Made by a program: the position numbers and the translations under genes. From Corallium rubrum (lineage: Eukaryota > Cnidaria > Anthozoa > Scleralcyonacea > Coralliidae): DNA of 64,000 bases. Where the stretch lies: positions 6,897,384 through 6,961,383 of the forward strand of contig OZ036004.1 in assembly GCA_964035015.1 (NCBI GenBank). Reading direction: 5' to 3'. This document shows, in pieces, positions 23,282 to 34,308 of the stretch. Each line of letters begins with the position of its first letter. Position 1 is the first letter of the stretch. The notes beneath the pieces are model-generated. The model was not told the DNA's origin and searched no databases. It was given only the letters and a program-made list of their open reading frames with translations.

Positions 23282-26125
23282 ATGACAGAGCACGGAGGAA
23301 AAGCGATGAAGGAAAGTTCAACTTCAATAGCAGCTTTTGCTGGAAGCTTTACAATGGAACACTTGCGAGCTTATTTGTACGGTCACAAGAAAGTACAGCT
23401 AATTGATACAACTAAACTGCAAAAAGAGCGAATTAAACATCTCCATATCAACAAGGAACCAAAAGGAAATTCGTGTATGTACCACTTAAAAAACAATTAA
23501 GAAATGGTTCATGATTTGGCTTGCAGCCCCATCGAGTTATGGATGCCACGGGAAGTTGGGAGAGCATGAAAAAAGCGTAAGAGTTGGTCGAGGCGTAGCC
23601 GAGAACAACTCTAGATTTTTGAGTGCTCTCCAACTTTCCAAGGCATCTATAACTCAATGGTGCACGCCAAACCATGAACCATTTCTTTTATAACAGAGAA
23701 TCAGACACAAAACAACGGAAAGCAATATTTATTTCGCTGAGTTTAAAAATGAGTTTCTCATTACGTTTGAAATTACCGTGCTCCATACCTCCATCGAGTT
23801 ATGGAGCACGCTCGATAGCCAATCAGAAACGCCGTTGTATTACGTCTATGTTATAAATATAGGAATAGCTGTCTTGTGTATGATTTATATATCACTTCGT
23901 TGCCGCGAAATTAGTCATTAATAATTCATGAGGAAAACACAAAGGAAATCAGTACCATGTCCGTGGTTTTATATCTGATAAAGATACCTCCTGATTTACA
24001 TAAACTTTAGCTTTGATTTTCTCGGCTTAGACAACGTTATTTTTCAAACTTACTACGCCAATGAACTTACCAAATGGGTCGTTTTTGAAGCTATTTAAAA
24101 CATTCGCAGTACGTGTTTTATCAAATCTGATAAAACACTGCTGCTCATGTTTTAAATAGTACTTCCCAAACTCATTAATAATTCATGAGATAATCAATCA
24201 ATCAGAAGCGCTGAATTGCACCACGTGAAAGGACTTGAAATACCAGGGAAGTACTGGGCAGAGGACTTGAAATATTATTTCCAGCCCAAGGACTGGAAAT
24301 AATATTTCAAGTCCTTGGACTTGAAATATTACTTCACACAATCGGTTATTCATCCATACACTAATTACTAATGCACTAATTCATTTGGGGAATACACTAA
24401 GTGATTTTGAGAAGTCATGTAAACGGGCCTCCAATTCGCACTAGACCGGGTTTTCAAGTACGAGGAATTCGTTCCAGTCCGAGGCGAAGCCTCGGACTGG
24501 AACAAATTCCTCGTACTTGAAAACCCGGTCTAGTCCTCATTGTCGGTCCTTACATATTACTTAAACTCTGTAAATAACTTCTTTCATTATGTAGGGTGTG
24601 ATATTTGTAATGAAAGTCCAGAAGAATGTCCCATGCATGGTCCATTACATTCTTTACGAAAGCTTGTCAATCAGAGCCACATGGATTCACCTGTTGATTA
24701 CAGTCAAATTTTGAAATTTCCTGACGAGGTGGGGTTGTGTACTTCCAGTATACCTGGGATCGAGTACGGCGTCTGTGCTAAGGCCGCTATCCCTTCTGGG
24801 ACGTGGATTGGTCCATATGAGGGAAGACTGGTGCGACCAGAGCAAATCAAAAGTAGTACTGAGACGGAGTTCATGTGGGAGGTAATGAAATTGTTGGGTT
24901 TTTTTAATATCGAAATGTATATCAATATAGTATATGTGTGAATGTACGTGTATGTGAGTGTGGTGTGAGTGAGGGTGTCAGTGTGAGTGCATTGGAATGT
25001 GACTGTGCATGTGACTCTTGTGTAAGTGTGGACGTGAGGATGTCAGTGAGGGTGTGAGGTGTAACTGTGCATGTGTGACTGTGACTGCATGTGAGCATGA
25101 TTGTGTGTGTGGATGTGAGTGTAAGTGATTGTGCATGTGGGTGTGACTGTGCATGTGGGTGTGACAGTGCATGTGATTGTGTATGTGGGTGGGTGTGACA
25201 GTGCATGTGATTGTGCATGTGGGTGTGACAGTGCATGTGATTGTGCATGTGGGTGTGACAGTGCATGTGATTGTGTATGTGGGCGTGACTGCGCATGTGG
25301 GTGTGACTGTGCATGTGGGTGTGACAGTGCATGTGATTGTGTATGTGGGTGGGTGTGACAGTGCATGTGATTGTGTATGTGGGTGTGACTGTGCATGTGG
25401 GTGTGACTGTGCATGTGGGTGTGACTGTGCATGTGGGTGTGACTGTGCATGTGGGTGGGTGTGACAGTGCATGTGATTGTGTATGTGGGTGTGACTGTGC
25501 ATGTGGGTGTGACTGTGCATGTGGGTGTGACAGTGCATGTGATTGTGCATGTGGGTGTGACAGTGCATGTGATTGTGCATGTGGGTGTGACAGTGCATGT
25601 GATTGTGTATGTGGGCGTGACTGTGCATGTGGGTGTGACTGTGCATGTGGGTGACAGTGCATGTGATTGTGTATGTGGGTGTGACTGTGCATGTGGGTGT
25701 GACAGTGCATGTGATTGTGTATGTGGGCGTGACTGTGCATGTGATTGTGTATGTGGGCGTGACTGTGCATGTGGGTGTGACTGTGCATGTGGGTGTGACT
25801 GTGCAAGTGGGTGTGACTGTGCATGTGGGGGTGTGACTGCATGTGGGTGACTGTGCATGGGTGTGACTGTGCATGTGACTGTGCATGTGGGTGTGAATGC
25901 ATGTGCATGTGACTGTAGGTGTGACTGTGCATGTGGGTATGACTGTGCATGTGACTGCATGCGTATGTGACTGTGCATGTGGGTATGACTGTGCATGTGG
26001 GTGTGACCGTGCATGTGCATGTGCATGTGACTGTGCTGTGACTGTCCGTGTGAGTGTGAGAACGAGTGAGTATGTGCGTGTGCATGCATGCACGCATGTG
26101 AGGGTGAATGTGTGTAGGTGTGATT

Positions 26126-26160
<35 letters not shown>

Positions 26161-29100
26161 TGAGTGTCAGTATCAGTGTACACGAGTGAGCATGTGTCAG
26201 TGTATGTATATTTTAAAAATCATTTAACATTAAAAAAAATATTTGACTGGTAGACGACCAGAGGTTGAATATTTTCTAAAACGTGAAAGTAAAAATCTAA
26301 AAGACAGTATACTAGTAATTCTATACAACACTATATGTGAATAAAATAAAGCCAAACTAATTAAGTATTTAGCAGCCACAAGAACTCAATGTACTCGAAT
26401 ATAACAATAAAATATTTAACTTGATATCAAGTAGCATTATAAGACTTCCTAATTCAAGACAACCGAAATGGTCAAAAATGCTAAGCATAGTCGAACTAAT
26501 GATGCCAGTTCATGAACAACTTAGATGACATACATAACAACTTAGATGACATACATCGGGCTCTGCATTCAATTTAAAAACAAAACACCTTAAAGATCTT
26601 AAATTTAATTGAAAAAAAAAACTTGATTGAAAAACTTAACTGTTTTTACTTCCAAGTCGTAGTATTTTATTTTCACTGACTCTACTTGTGAAGTGGAGAG
26701 TCCACTACCGGAAATAATTAACTTAAGTTCCAGCTAAAGACGACAGTATTTTTTTATAAATTAACTAAGGTCCACTCGTTTGATCAATAATTAATTAAGC
26801 TCACATTTCCACAGCAGGTCAAACGCATTACAATAAACGCACAGGTTATAAAGAAGCGTATTTGAAAAACCTATTTTCTATTTACAATAAAACTACAGTA
26901 AGGTTTGAGTGTTGCCGAAATTACTGAATGTCGTTTTTACGTTCCGAGCGAAGGCCTTTCGAAACGTATTTTGTATTTATCCGTACTTGTCAACCTCTGA
27001 AAGTGCGAGAAAGGAAGATTTTCCATTGTTTTTCATCGTGTAGGCTCTCCCAGGGAAAATATTTAAAAAACATCTTGATTTCGTGAATTTTTGGGCAATT
27101 TTGACCGTCGACTGACAATTTACTTATTCAAGAGGTTAACACCTATTAAATATTTTTTAAAAGGGATTTTTCAAACGTTAGAACGTTAGCCTTCTACGTT
27201 CTCTGTTTCGGCAGTATATCAAACCTCACTCACTCACTCACTCACTCACTCACTCACTCACTCACTCACTCACTCACTCACTCACTCACTCACTCACTCA
27301 CTCACTCACTCACTCACTCACTCACTCACTCACTCACTCACTCACTCACTCACTCGGTTTACCCACAGAAGCAAGATCAGCAACAAGCTTAAAATCGTTT
27401 AAGAAAACTCTCTCAACCTTCAGTTGCACAATAGTGTTTTAAATAAGTTATATTATAATATTTCAAAATAACAAAAATAAACTGTAAATATATTTTTAAA
27501 TAGTTCTCGGCTTTCACGAAAAAGCAATTTATGTATATATTGCTGAAATTCCGAGTTTAAATAAATTCTCTCTCTCTCTCTCTCTGTACATGCGCAATAA
27601 TTTTCTTTCCTTAGTGTATAATTTTTTAACCGTGGGAGAATTAAGGTCCACAAAAGACTTCAGTTCAGATCGGCTTCAATTTATGCAGCCTTATATTAAT
27701 TACCATGTTTCTCTATCAACTGTGTTTAGATCTTTCACGATGGCCAAGTGAGTCATTATTTGGACGCGAGAGATGAGTCGAACTCAAGTTGGATGCGTTT
27801 CATTCGTTGTGCTCGTCAGAGGTTTGAGCAAAACATGGTGATATTCCAATACCATGGTTGTATTTACTACAGGACTACCAAAGATGTTAAAGTGGGAGAG
27901 GAACTACTCGTTTGGTACGATAGTAGATACTCGCAGATTTTTGGGATCCCTGTGGCTCTGAATGAAAGCGGAAATCGAGGTACGAGGTCACGAATTATCT
28001 TTGCGCTCATGAATGAATAAATAGCGAGGTTCAGATCACACTTCCACTACCGCTACGTAAATGTGGTTAAACTGGTGTAATGTTTGTTTTTTCGTCCTGT
28101 AGTCGTAGTTGGTTTTAATCCTAGTACCATAAAACGCTTTCTTTTTGCACTAGGTTCGAGACCTGCGACCATTACTGAACATAAGAACAATATTTGACAT
28201 GCTTAACTATATTTATGGGTAGCGGTAGCGATAGTGGGATCTGAACCTCGCTAATAGGGACCTTACGATGCTAGAACAACGACGGCAAGCAAAATAAATT
28301 TTATGATTAAAGAAAGTCACGGATAACTGACTATTATATTTGATACTTCAAGCTAGTTTAATGACTTCCAAAACGCCCCAGTACTGCTAAAATGATTGTA
28401 GTGTCAGTATTTGAAGTAAAATCTTACACAACAGTTCTCATCGTTTGGCCGTTGACGTCGTCCTGAAGACGTGAAAATGCTGTACGTGGCGTTCTATAAA
28501 GAACAAGGACGGTGTTGAGATTACTCTAGGGACTAAAAATTATTCATTCTCTTTGTTTCGCAACTAGAATTCTTTTGTTTAAAAGGCGTCGTCGTTGAGG
28601 TTGACGTCGTACTTCGTAAGGTCCCTAATGAGTGGATGGGTGGCCATCCATGGAAAGATAGGTGGATGGAAAGATAGGTGGATGGAAAGATAGGTGGATG
28701 GAAAGATAGATGGATGGAAAGATAGGTGGATGGAAAGATAGATGATGGAAAGATAGGTGGATGGAAAGATAGGTGGATGGAAATAGATGATGGAAAGATA
28801 GGTGGATGGAAAGATAGGTGGATGGAAAGATAGGTGGATGGAAAGAGAGGTGGATGGAAAGATAGATGGATGGAAAGATAGGTGGATGGAAAGATAGGTG
28901 GATGGAAAGATAGGTGGATGGAAAGATAGATGGATGGAAAGATAGGTGGATGGAAAGATAGGTGGATGGAAAGATAGGTGGATGGAAAGATAGGTGAATG
29001 AAAAGATAGGTGGATGAAAAGATAGGTGGATGGAAAGATAGGTGGATGGAAAGCTAGGTGAATGAAAAGATAGGTGGATGGAAAGATAGGTGGATGGAAA

Positions 29101-31387
29101 GATAGGTGGATGAAAAGATAGGTGGATGGAAAGATAGGTGGATGGATTGGTAGAATGGATGAATGAATGGATAGATGAACAAATAAATTATTAAGTGCAT
29201 GGTGAGCGAGTGAACGGATGAATGAACGGACGGCAGGTGACGTTAATTGACTATTTGTAAAAGTCTAATAAATAAACTAACTTTATTTAAACTGGATAAC
29301 TCTATCAGTCCTACCTAAACTCCCTAGAAAGATCCAATAAGGCCCCCCCCCCCCCCCCCCCCCCATTAATATTGGTCCAGTGTTACTACTAGAAGGAAAC
29401 CTGAGAAAACCTGTGGTGTTTGGTAGAATCAAACTGGAAGTACTCTTCTTATATGTGGCTAAACTGAAATTTTAATATCGTAGAGGTAAAAGGCACATGC
29501 GCTAAACCTTGTGCCACCAATACTCCTCATTCTTAATCTTGCCTAACATTAATTGTATTTTATAACTGATTTTACAGGCGTCAACCCACCTAAACCTTGT
29601 GCCACCAATACTCCTCATTCTTAATCTTGCCTAACATTAATTGTATTTTATAACTGATTTTACAGGCGTCAACCCACCTAAACCTTGTGCCACCAATACT
29701 CCTCATTCTTAATCTTGCCTAACATTAATTGTATTTTATAACTGATTTTACAGGCGTCAACCCACCTAAACCTTGTGCCACCAATACTCCTCATTCCTAA
29801 TCTTGCCTAACATTAATTGTACTTTATAACTGATTTTGCAGGCGTCAACCCACCTAAACCTTGTGCCACCAATACTCCTCATTCTTAATCTTGCCTAACA
29901 TTAATTGTATTTTATAACTGATTTTACAGGCGTCAACCCACCTAAACCTTGTGCCACCAATACTCCTCATTCTTAATCTTGCCTAACATTAATTGTATTT
30001 TATAACTGATTTTACAGGCGTCAACCCACCTAAACCTTGTGCCACCAATACTCCTCATTCTTAATCTTGCCTAACATTAATTGTACTTTATAACTGATTT
30101 TACAGGCGTCAACCCACCTAAACCTTGTGCCACCAATACCCCTCATTCTTAATCTTGCCTAACATTAATTGTACTTTATAACTGATTTTGCAGGCGTCAA
30201 CCCACCTAAACCTTGTGCCACCAATACTCCTCATTCTTAATCTTTCTGTAATAACTGATTTTGTCAACCCACCTAAACCTTGTGCCACCAATACTCCTCA
30301 TTCTTAATCTTGCCTAACATTAATTGTATTTTATAACTGATTTTACAGGCGTCAACCCACCTAAACCTTGTGCCCCAATACTCCTCATTCTTAATCTTGC
30401 CTAACATTAATTGTATTTATAACTGATTTTACAGGCGTCAACCCACCTAAACCTTGTGCCACCAATACCCTCATTCTTAATCTTGCCTAACATTAATTGT
30501 ACTTTATAACTGATTTTACAGGCGTCAACCCACCTAAACCTTGTGCCACCAATACTCCTCATTCTTAATCTTGCCTAACATTAATTGTATTTTATAACTG
30601 ATTTTACAGGCGTCAACCCACCTAAACCTTGTGCCACCAATACTCCTCATTCTTAATCTTGCCTAACATTAATTGTATTTTATAACTGATTTTACAGGCG
30701 TCAACCCACCTAAACCTTGTGCCACCAATACTCCTCATTCTTAATCTTGCCTAACATTAGTTGTATTTTATAACTGATTTTACAGGCGTCAACCCACCTA
30801 AAGGGATTGTAACTCAGGAGAGGACATACGGAAAGAGACGTAACATTGAACAAGAACCTCAGAGACCTACGAGGACGAGTATGGATGGAGAGGGACCCAC
30901 AGTGGTCAAACAGGAACATTGTGAGGACACTCCAGTACACACCCCAGTACAACAGAGCGTACCAATCAGCACATCTCAGACGGCATTCAACTACAGGAAC
31001 TCGATGTATCATAGGGGACGGTGGTATACCATTGCGAACGACGAGCAAACGAAACGAGTGGCAAGCGAGACAATGTTGGATAGAAAGGAACATTGTAATA
31101 AGTGCTTGAATTCGTTTGGTACTCGGGCTAGCTTCCTGGGACATAGTTGTGTTAAGGAAGCGTGTCGTAGTTATACGTGTGCTTACTGTGACCTCGCGTG
31201 TGGCACTCTTACTGAACTGGGTAAACATATGGAAGATCACGTGAACGAGCGACCATATAGATGTGGTTTCTGCTCATGCTCTTTCAATAATGGCGCTGCC
31301 CTCAATCAACACGTACGCATACACGCCCGCGAGTACCCCACGAAGCAGATCGCGTTGAATCATGGGATAGACAAGTCACGTGTTTAG
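23282..31387 (+). CDS. PR/SET-domain C2H2 zinc-finger protein (PRDM7/9/11-like)
   Basis: Coding exons 23252(open frame; first ATG 23282)-23474, 24595-24881, 27730-27979, 30786-31387 join in frame; from the ATG the protein has 443 residues. Order: unrecognised N-terminus; zinc knuckle C66-C69-C76-H79 as in PRDM9/11; PR/SET domain about 95-245, with [29 protein letters not shown] and LLVWYDSRY, the conserved tyrosines present; a linker rich in Q/T/P; an atypical finger (347-365); and two good C2H2 fingers (375-395 and 403-423) joined by VNERPY. Family members methylate histone H3 and bind DNA in the nucleus; activity here is inferred. No KRAB or SSX repression domain is seen, and the fingers are not a minisatellite as in mammalian PRDM9. 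The acceptor of the last exon lies in an 88-bp tandem array. A further 5' exon is possible. Confidence 0.88.
23506..23688. repeat. Long imperfect hairpin 32 bp after PRDM-like exon donor
   Basis: Arms AAATGGTTCATG.. and ..CATGAACCATTT enclose further paired segments (CATCGAGTTATGG with CTATAACTCAATGG; GTTGGGAGAGCA with TGCTCTCCAAC). The apex is CGAGGCGTAGCCGAG at 23589-23603. Confidence 0.75.
23915..24190. repeat. Dispersed repeat, minus-strand relative of 52.4-52.9 kb
   Basis: Contains ATTCATGAGGAAAACACAAA, CTCGGCTTAGACAACG and GTTTTATCAAATCTGATAAAAC in the reverse orientation of the units at 52390-52560 and 52680-52855. Confidence 0.65.
24253..24335. repeat. Palindrome
   Basis: GGACTTGAAATATTATTTCC pairs with GGAAATAATATTTCAAGTCC across an 8-bp centre, followed by a partial third copy. 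Confidence 0.8.
24440..24534. repeat. Near-perfect 95-bp palindrome upstream of PRDM-like exon
   Basis: Two 46-bp arms with a single evident mismatch and a 3-bp centre. Outer ends ACTAGACCGGGTTTTCAAG and CTTGAAAACCCGGTCTAGT, apex CGAGGCGAAGCCTCG (24480-24494). It ends 60 bp before the exon acceptor at 24594. Confidence 0.9.
24945..26190. repeat. ~18-bp GTG-rich minisatellite, PRDM-like intron
   Basis: About 1.2 kb of GTGTGACTGTGCATGTGG variants (GACAGTGCATGTGATTGTG and similar) grading into (GT)n near 26130, starting about 63 bp after the donor at 24882. Long frames of [10 protein letters not shown] type on the minus strand and VCGCDSACD type on the plus strand are repeat translations. Confidence 0.95.
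26190..27225. other. PRDM-like intron, unique part
   Basis: AT-rich, no exon recognised. Around 26930-27225 it contains a diverged copy of the GCCGAAACAGAGAACGT family seen at 60.3-60.8 kb. Confidence 0.5.
27228..27356. repeat. (CACT)n microsatellite
   Basis: About 130 bp of almost perfect CACT repeats in the PRDM-like intron. Confidence 0.97.
28257..28627. mobile_element. MITE-like element with AGGGACCTTACGA ends
   Basis: Ends AGGGACCTTACGA and TCGTAAGGTCCCT are inverted repeats; ACAACGACG / CGTCGTCGTTGA continue the pairing. An inverted relative is at 22595-22890. The target duplication is unclear. Confidence 0.6.
28636..29147. repeat. ~16-bp GATAGGTGGATGGAAA minisatellite
   Basis: About 30 copies of GATAGGTGGATGGAAA with few variants, in the intron before the last PRDM-like exon. 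Confidence 0.93.
29268..29535 (-). mobile_element. tRNA-derived SINE A, minus-strand copy
   Basis: Homologous, in reverse, to the plus copy at 32083-32350: the tail ACTGGATAACTCTATCAGT, the box ATTGGTCCAGTGTTACTAC and the head GCACATGCGCTAAACC..GTGCCACCAATACTCC. A C-run of about 22 replaces part of the body. Its tRNA-like head runs directly into the 88-bp array. Confidence 0.8.
29578..30785 (+). repeat. 88-bp tandem array, each unit carrying a 3' splice site
   Basis: Each unit starts with the first 17 bases of the last PRDM-like exon (GCGTCAACCCACCTAAA), continues with a SINE-head remnant (CCTTGTGCCACCAATACTCC) and ends with intron sequence including a CTAAC branch-like motif and TGATTTTACAG. 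Acceptor AGs end at 29577, 29665, 29753, 29841, 29929, 30017, 30105, 30193, 30348, 30434, 30521, 30609, 30697 and 30785. One unit near 30264 has lost its AG. Only the last AG is followed by the full exon. Confidence 0.95.
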
Positions 31388-31534
31388 TATGGGATAAAAG
31401 GTGTCGATGTACTTATGCATGGGTACTAGAGTCGCTGGACTTAAGATCTAAGACGTGGCCTTCACGAGAAAAGAGAAGTTAATGAAAATTAAAAGAATGA
31501 ATATATTGTTCATTGCTTACAGTTGGTAGCACAA

Positions 31535-31742
31535 CATACAATACAACAATACAATACAATACAATACAATACAATACAATACAATGCAGTGCAGTGCAGT
31601 GCAGTGCAGTGCAGTGCAGTACAGTACAATGCAATGCAATGCAATGCAATACAACAATACAACACAACGCAACGCAATACAATACAATACAATACAATAC
31701 AATACAATACAATGCAATACAACACAACACAACACAATACAG
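31535..31742. repeat. (ACAAT)n/(GCAGT)n pentanucleotide array in PRDM-like 3' region
   Basis: About 200 bp of pentanucleotides starting about 150 bp after the stop codon, probably within the 3' UTR or just beyond it. An AATAAA at about 31882 could be the poly-A signal. The frames here are repeat translations. Confidence 0.92.
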
Positions 31743-32082
31743 AGTGAAATCTTTCTCTTTCGGCAAAAATGGTTACAATTTTGTTGATCAGTGGAAAGTG
31801 GCAAAACATTCGAAGCATGCATGCGCGTGCATCATGTTTTCAAAATACCAATATTTATACATGGAGTTTTCTAACACGTACTAATAAATACCTGGTGTAA
31901 AATATATATGTAAAAATATAGTATTGGTTGCAGAAACGAATAAACATTGCGAGGAGTTGTATAAACCTTAGAATATGGGATTTTATAATTAAAGATAATT
32001 GAACTCTGTCAATATGTCTGAGATTCAAACTTTGGGGAAAATTCTGGGCAGGAATGAGCGAAAGTAAGAAACTAGAGTGTTG

Positions 32083-32350
32083 CGTGGCACAGTGGTTAGC
32101 GCACGTGCCTTTCACCTCTGCGACCCGGGTTCAATTCCTGCTCTCAGCAGTTATCTGATTAAAATTTCACCTTGGCCGCATGTGAGAAGAGTGCTTCCAG
32201 TTTGACTCTACCAAACATCGCAGGTTTCCTCCGGGTACTCCGGTTTCCTCCTGTAGAAACACTGGACCAATGAGGGATGGCCCTTACTGGACCTCTAGGG
32301 AGAACAGTTAGCTTTTAACTGATAGAGATATCCAGTATAAATAAGATTAG
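32083..32350 (+). mobile_element. tRNA-derived SINE A, plus-strand copy
   Basis: The tRNA-like head has A-box TGGCACAGTGGTTAG and B-box GACCCGGGTTCAATTCC, with a loop CTTTCAC (TTC anticodon, Glu-like). The body contains GGTTTCCTCCGGGTACTCC and CACTGGACCAATGAGGGATG, and the tail GATATCCAGTATAAATAAG. Other copies: 29268-29535, 35515-35775, a fragment at 55495-55590, and multiplied tails at 42560-43245. Confidence 0.82.
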
Positions 32351-32353
32351 TTT

Positions 32354-32836
32354 AAAAATGAATATCAGAGCCCAGCAAATGACTTTGAAACATATTCACA
32401 CACGTATCTCAGAGCATATGGGTATCTCGCCTTTGACTGGAAAGGATCGCTCTGTATCAACTATGTAAAGTATACTTGCACATAAACAACTCCTCAAACA
32501 CACTGTCTCTTCCTCTGACTTTAAAATACTTTCATCTGGCATTTCTGAAAATGATCAACTTATACGTGAGAGCCTTCTAATCTCCAAACTTAATCCAGTT
32601 CTTAACGCCACTATAAGATCAACTCCTCTTGATCTATTTTAAGTATGTTGTCTGTTATTGATATTCAATCTCTGTTGTCTGTTCTTGACGTTCATTTGTC
32701 CGTTTGAACTTTAAATTTTGTAACCGTTCTTGTAATTTTAAACCAGTATATCTTTGTAGTATATATAGTGAACCAACTGTAATATAGTTTAAATGCTCTG
32801 AAGATGTCATTTGCTGGGCTCTGATATTCATTTTTA
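32354..32836 (+). mobile_element. Retroelement remnant bounded by 28-bp inverted repeats
   Basis: AAAAATGAATATCAGAGCCC at the left is mirrored by GGGCTCTGATATTCATTTTT at the right, both extending into CAGCAAATGA/TCATTTGCTG. The interior holds the endonuclease-like pseudogene at 32400-32642. Confidence 0.6.
32400..32642 (+). pseudogene. GIY-YIG-like endonuclease C-terminus from a Penelope-type retroelement
   Basis: The frame reads TRISEHMGISPLTGKDRSV, then an in-frame stop (TAA in ATGTAA), then continues SILAHKQLL, SSDFKILSSG, IRESLLISKLNPVLNATIR and ends STPLDLF stop. SEHxGISPLTGK and LIRESLLISKLxPxLN are, from memory, typical of the endonuclease region of Penelope-like retroelements. It is short and interrupted, so not functional. 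Confidence 0.6.
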
Positions 32837-33017
32837 AATTGCGTTTTCCGCCTGGTTGTGTCTATCGCTGCAAGATTAGTTTAGTTTAGTTTTTTAGTTT
32901 TAAAAGGTGGTGAACTGCCAAGACTTTTATGACGAGCCTTTCTTTATCTTCAATGTATCCAGTTACCAACAAACAGATCAACAAACGAATCGTACGGACT
33001 CGTGCAGTTTCAATTCA

Positions 33018-33405
33018 CAGGCTTTCTGGGAGGTGTTGGTACAAAAAGTAGGACAAATGTAGGACTAAAATTTTCTAAAAAGTAGGAATAAAGTAGGAAA
33101 ACGTACAAATTTTTAGAAATTTTTTGTGATTAATTTCGATTGACAATACCACAAAAATACAATTTAACCCCATTTTTACTAAAATGAAATATACAAAAGT
33201 GACCTCCTCTTCCCCTACAGCCAACCGAGTTTTACTTCTGAGTTTTACTTCCTCTTGCATGGCAGTATCAAGTCAAAACATAATGATTCCACGAAAACAG
33301 TTTTCAAAAAAACAACTAGGATTTTAAGTGAAAAAGTAGGAAAAAGTACGGAAACCGAGCAATTTTGCATAAAAAGTAGGAAAAGTAGGAACGCCAGAAA
33401 GCCTG
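33018..33405. mobile_element. MITE with CAGGCTTTCTGG ends
   Basis: Ends CAGGCTTTCTGG and CCAGAAAGCCTG are perfect inverted repeats, flanked by AATTCA on both sides (33012-33017 and 33406-33411). The interior contains repeated AAAAGTAGGA motifs. Confidence 0.65.
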
Positions 33406-33414
33406 AATTCATGG

Positions 33415-33688
33415 CAGTGGCGGCGTGGCTCTGAAATAGGGGCTGGGAAATGACATTTCTAGGGCCCACTTTCAGGGATCATCATAGGAAGAATTTAGAA
33501 CTGCTCGTTTTCAAATTTGTTTTGGCTCCACATATTTAGTGGGCTCCCGCGAAAAATGCTTGAAATTTGGATGTCTGAAATGGCATTTCCTGCGTTCTAA
33601 CAGCACCTTATAATTTTAGCGAAACCTTAAAAGTTTAACACACAATATTTATAATCTAACGTGTAGTTGCATGCAGTCTTGTTATTTT

Positions 33689-33742
<54 letters not shown>

Positions 33743-33930
33743 TTAAATTTATAAAATACAATAAATGAAATGTGCTGCATAGGCAACGTTGAATTTGAAA
33801 AAAAAATATCGAAATACTAAAGGTTTTATTAAAGGAATTGAACTACCAGTCAGAAATTGTTGGGGCCCACAAAGTACAGATCCTCGGCGCCCACCGGGAA
33901 ATCTCCTGGTGTCCCGGTGAGCCACGCCGT
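33415..33930. mobile_element. Foldback element with GGCGTGGCTC ends
   Basis: CAGTGGCGGCGTGGCTC at the left and GAGCCACGCCGTCCTTG at the right pair imperfectly. GGGCCCAC/GTGGGCCC-like segments lie inside, and a (TA)n run occupies about 33690-33740. Confidence 0.5.
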
Positions 33931-34218
33931 CCTTGATCCATCGTACACGATTTCAGCAGTCAATGAACCGGTCTTGCCACCGGCTACAGCACAAACATAT
34001 ACGAAAACATGAAAGAAAATCAAAGTATATGTCTGTATTCAGTACAAAAATAAGGATAATATTATCAGAGATCATCAATGAAAGACTACTCGTTTTTTCT
34101 TGCTTACAGTGCTCAAGATTTTGAGGAAAAAGGAGTATTTAGTTCCTTGCATTATCCAAGACGGACCCCATGCATTCCTGAATGATCAGAACCTGTTAAC
34201 AACCTGAGTCACCCGAGC

Positions 34219-34226
34219 TATAAATA
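34219..34226 (+). promoter_or_regulatory. TATA-box candidate of carboxypeptidase 1
   Basis: TATAAATA lies 83 bp before the start codon at 34309, a distance that fits a short 5' UTR. No transcript start was observed. Confidence 0.45.
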
Positions 34227-34308
34227 AAACCCGACAGAATCACACTTCGCCAATAGTCGTCACTAGATTTAGTTTACCATTTGTTATATATATATAAGTA
34301 TATAAGTA

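Noticed and set aside
24922..26127. Frames of up to 391 codons of [16 protein letters not shown] type
   Set aside because: Translations of the GTGCATGTGG minisatellite in an intron of the PRDM-like gene.
30710..31240. 176-codon minus-strand frame
   Set aside because: Antisense shadow of the last PRDM-like exon and the splice-site array.
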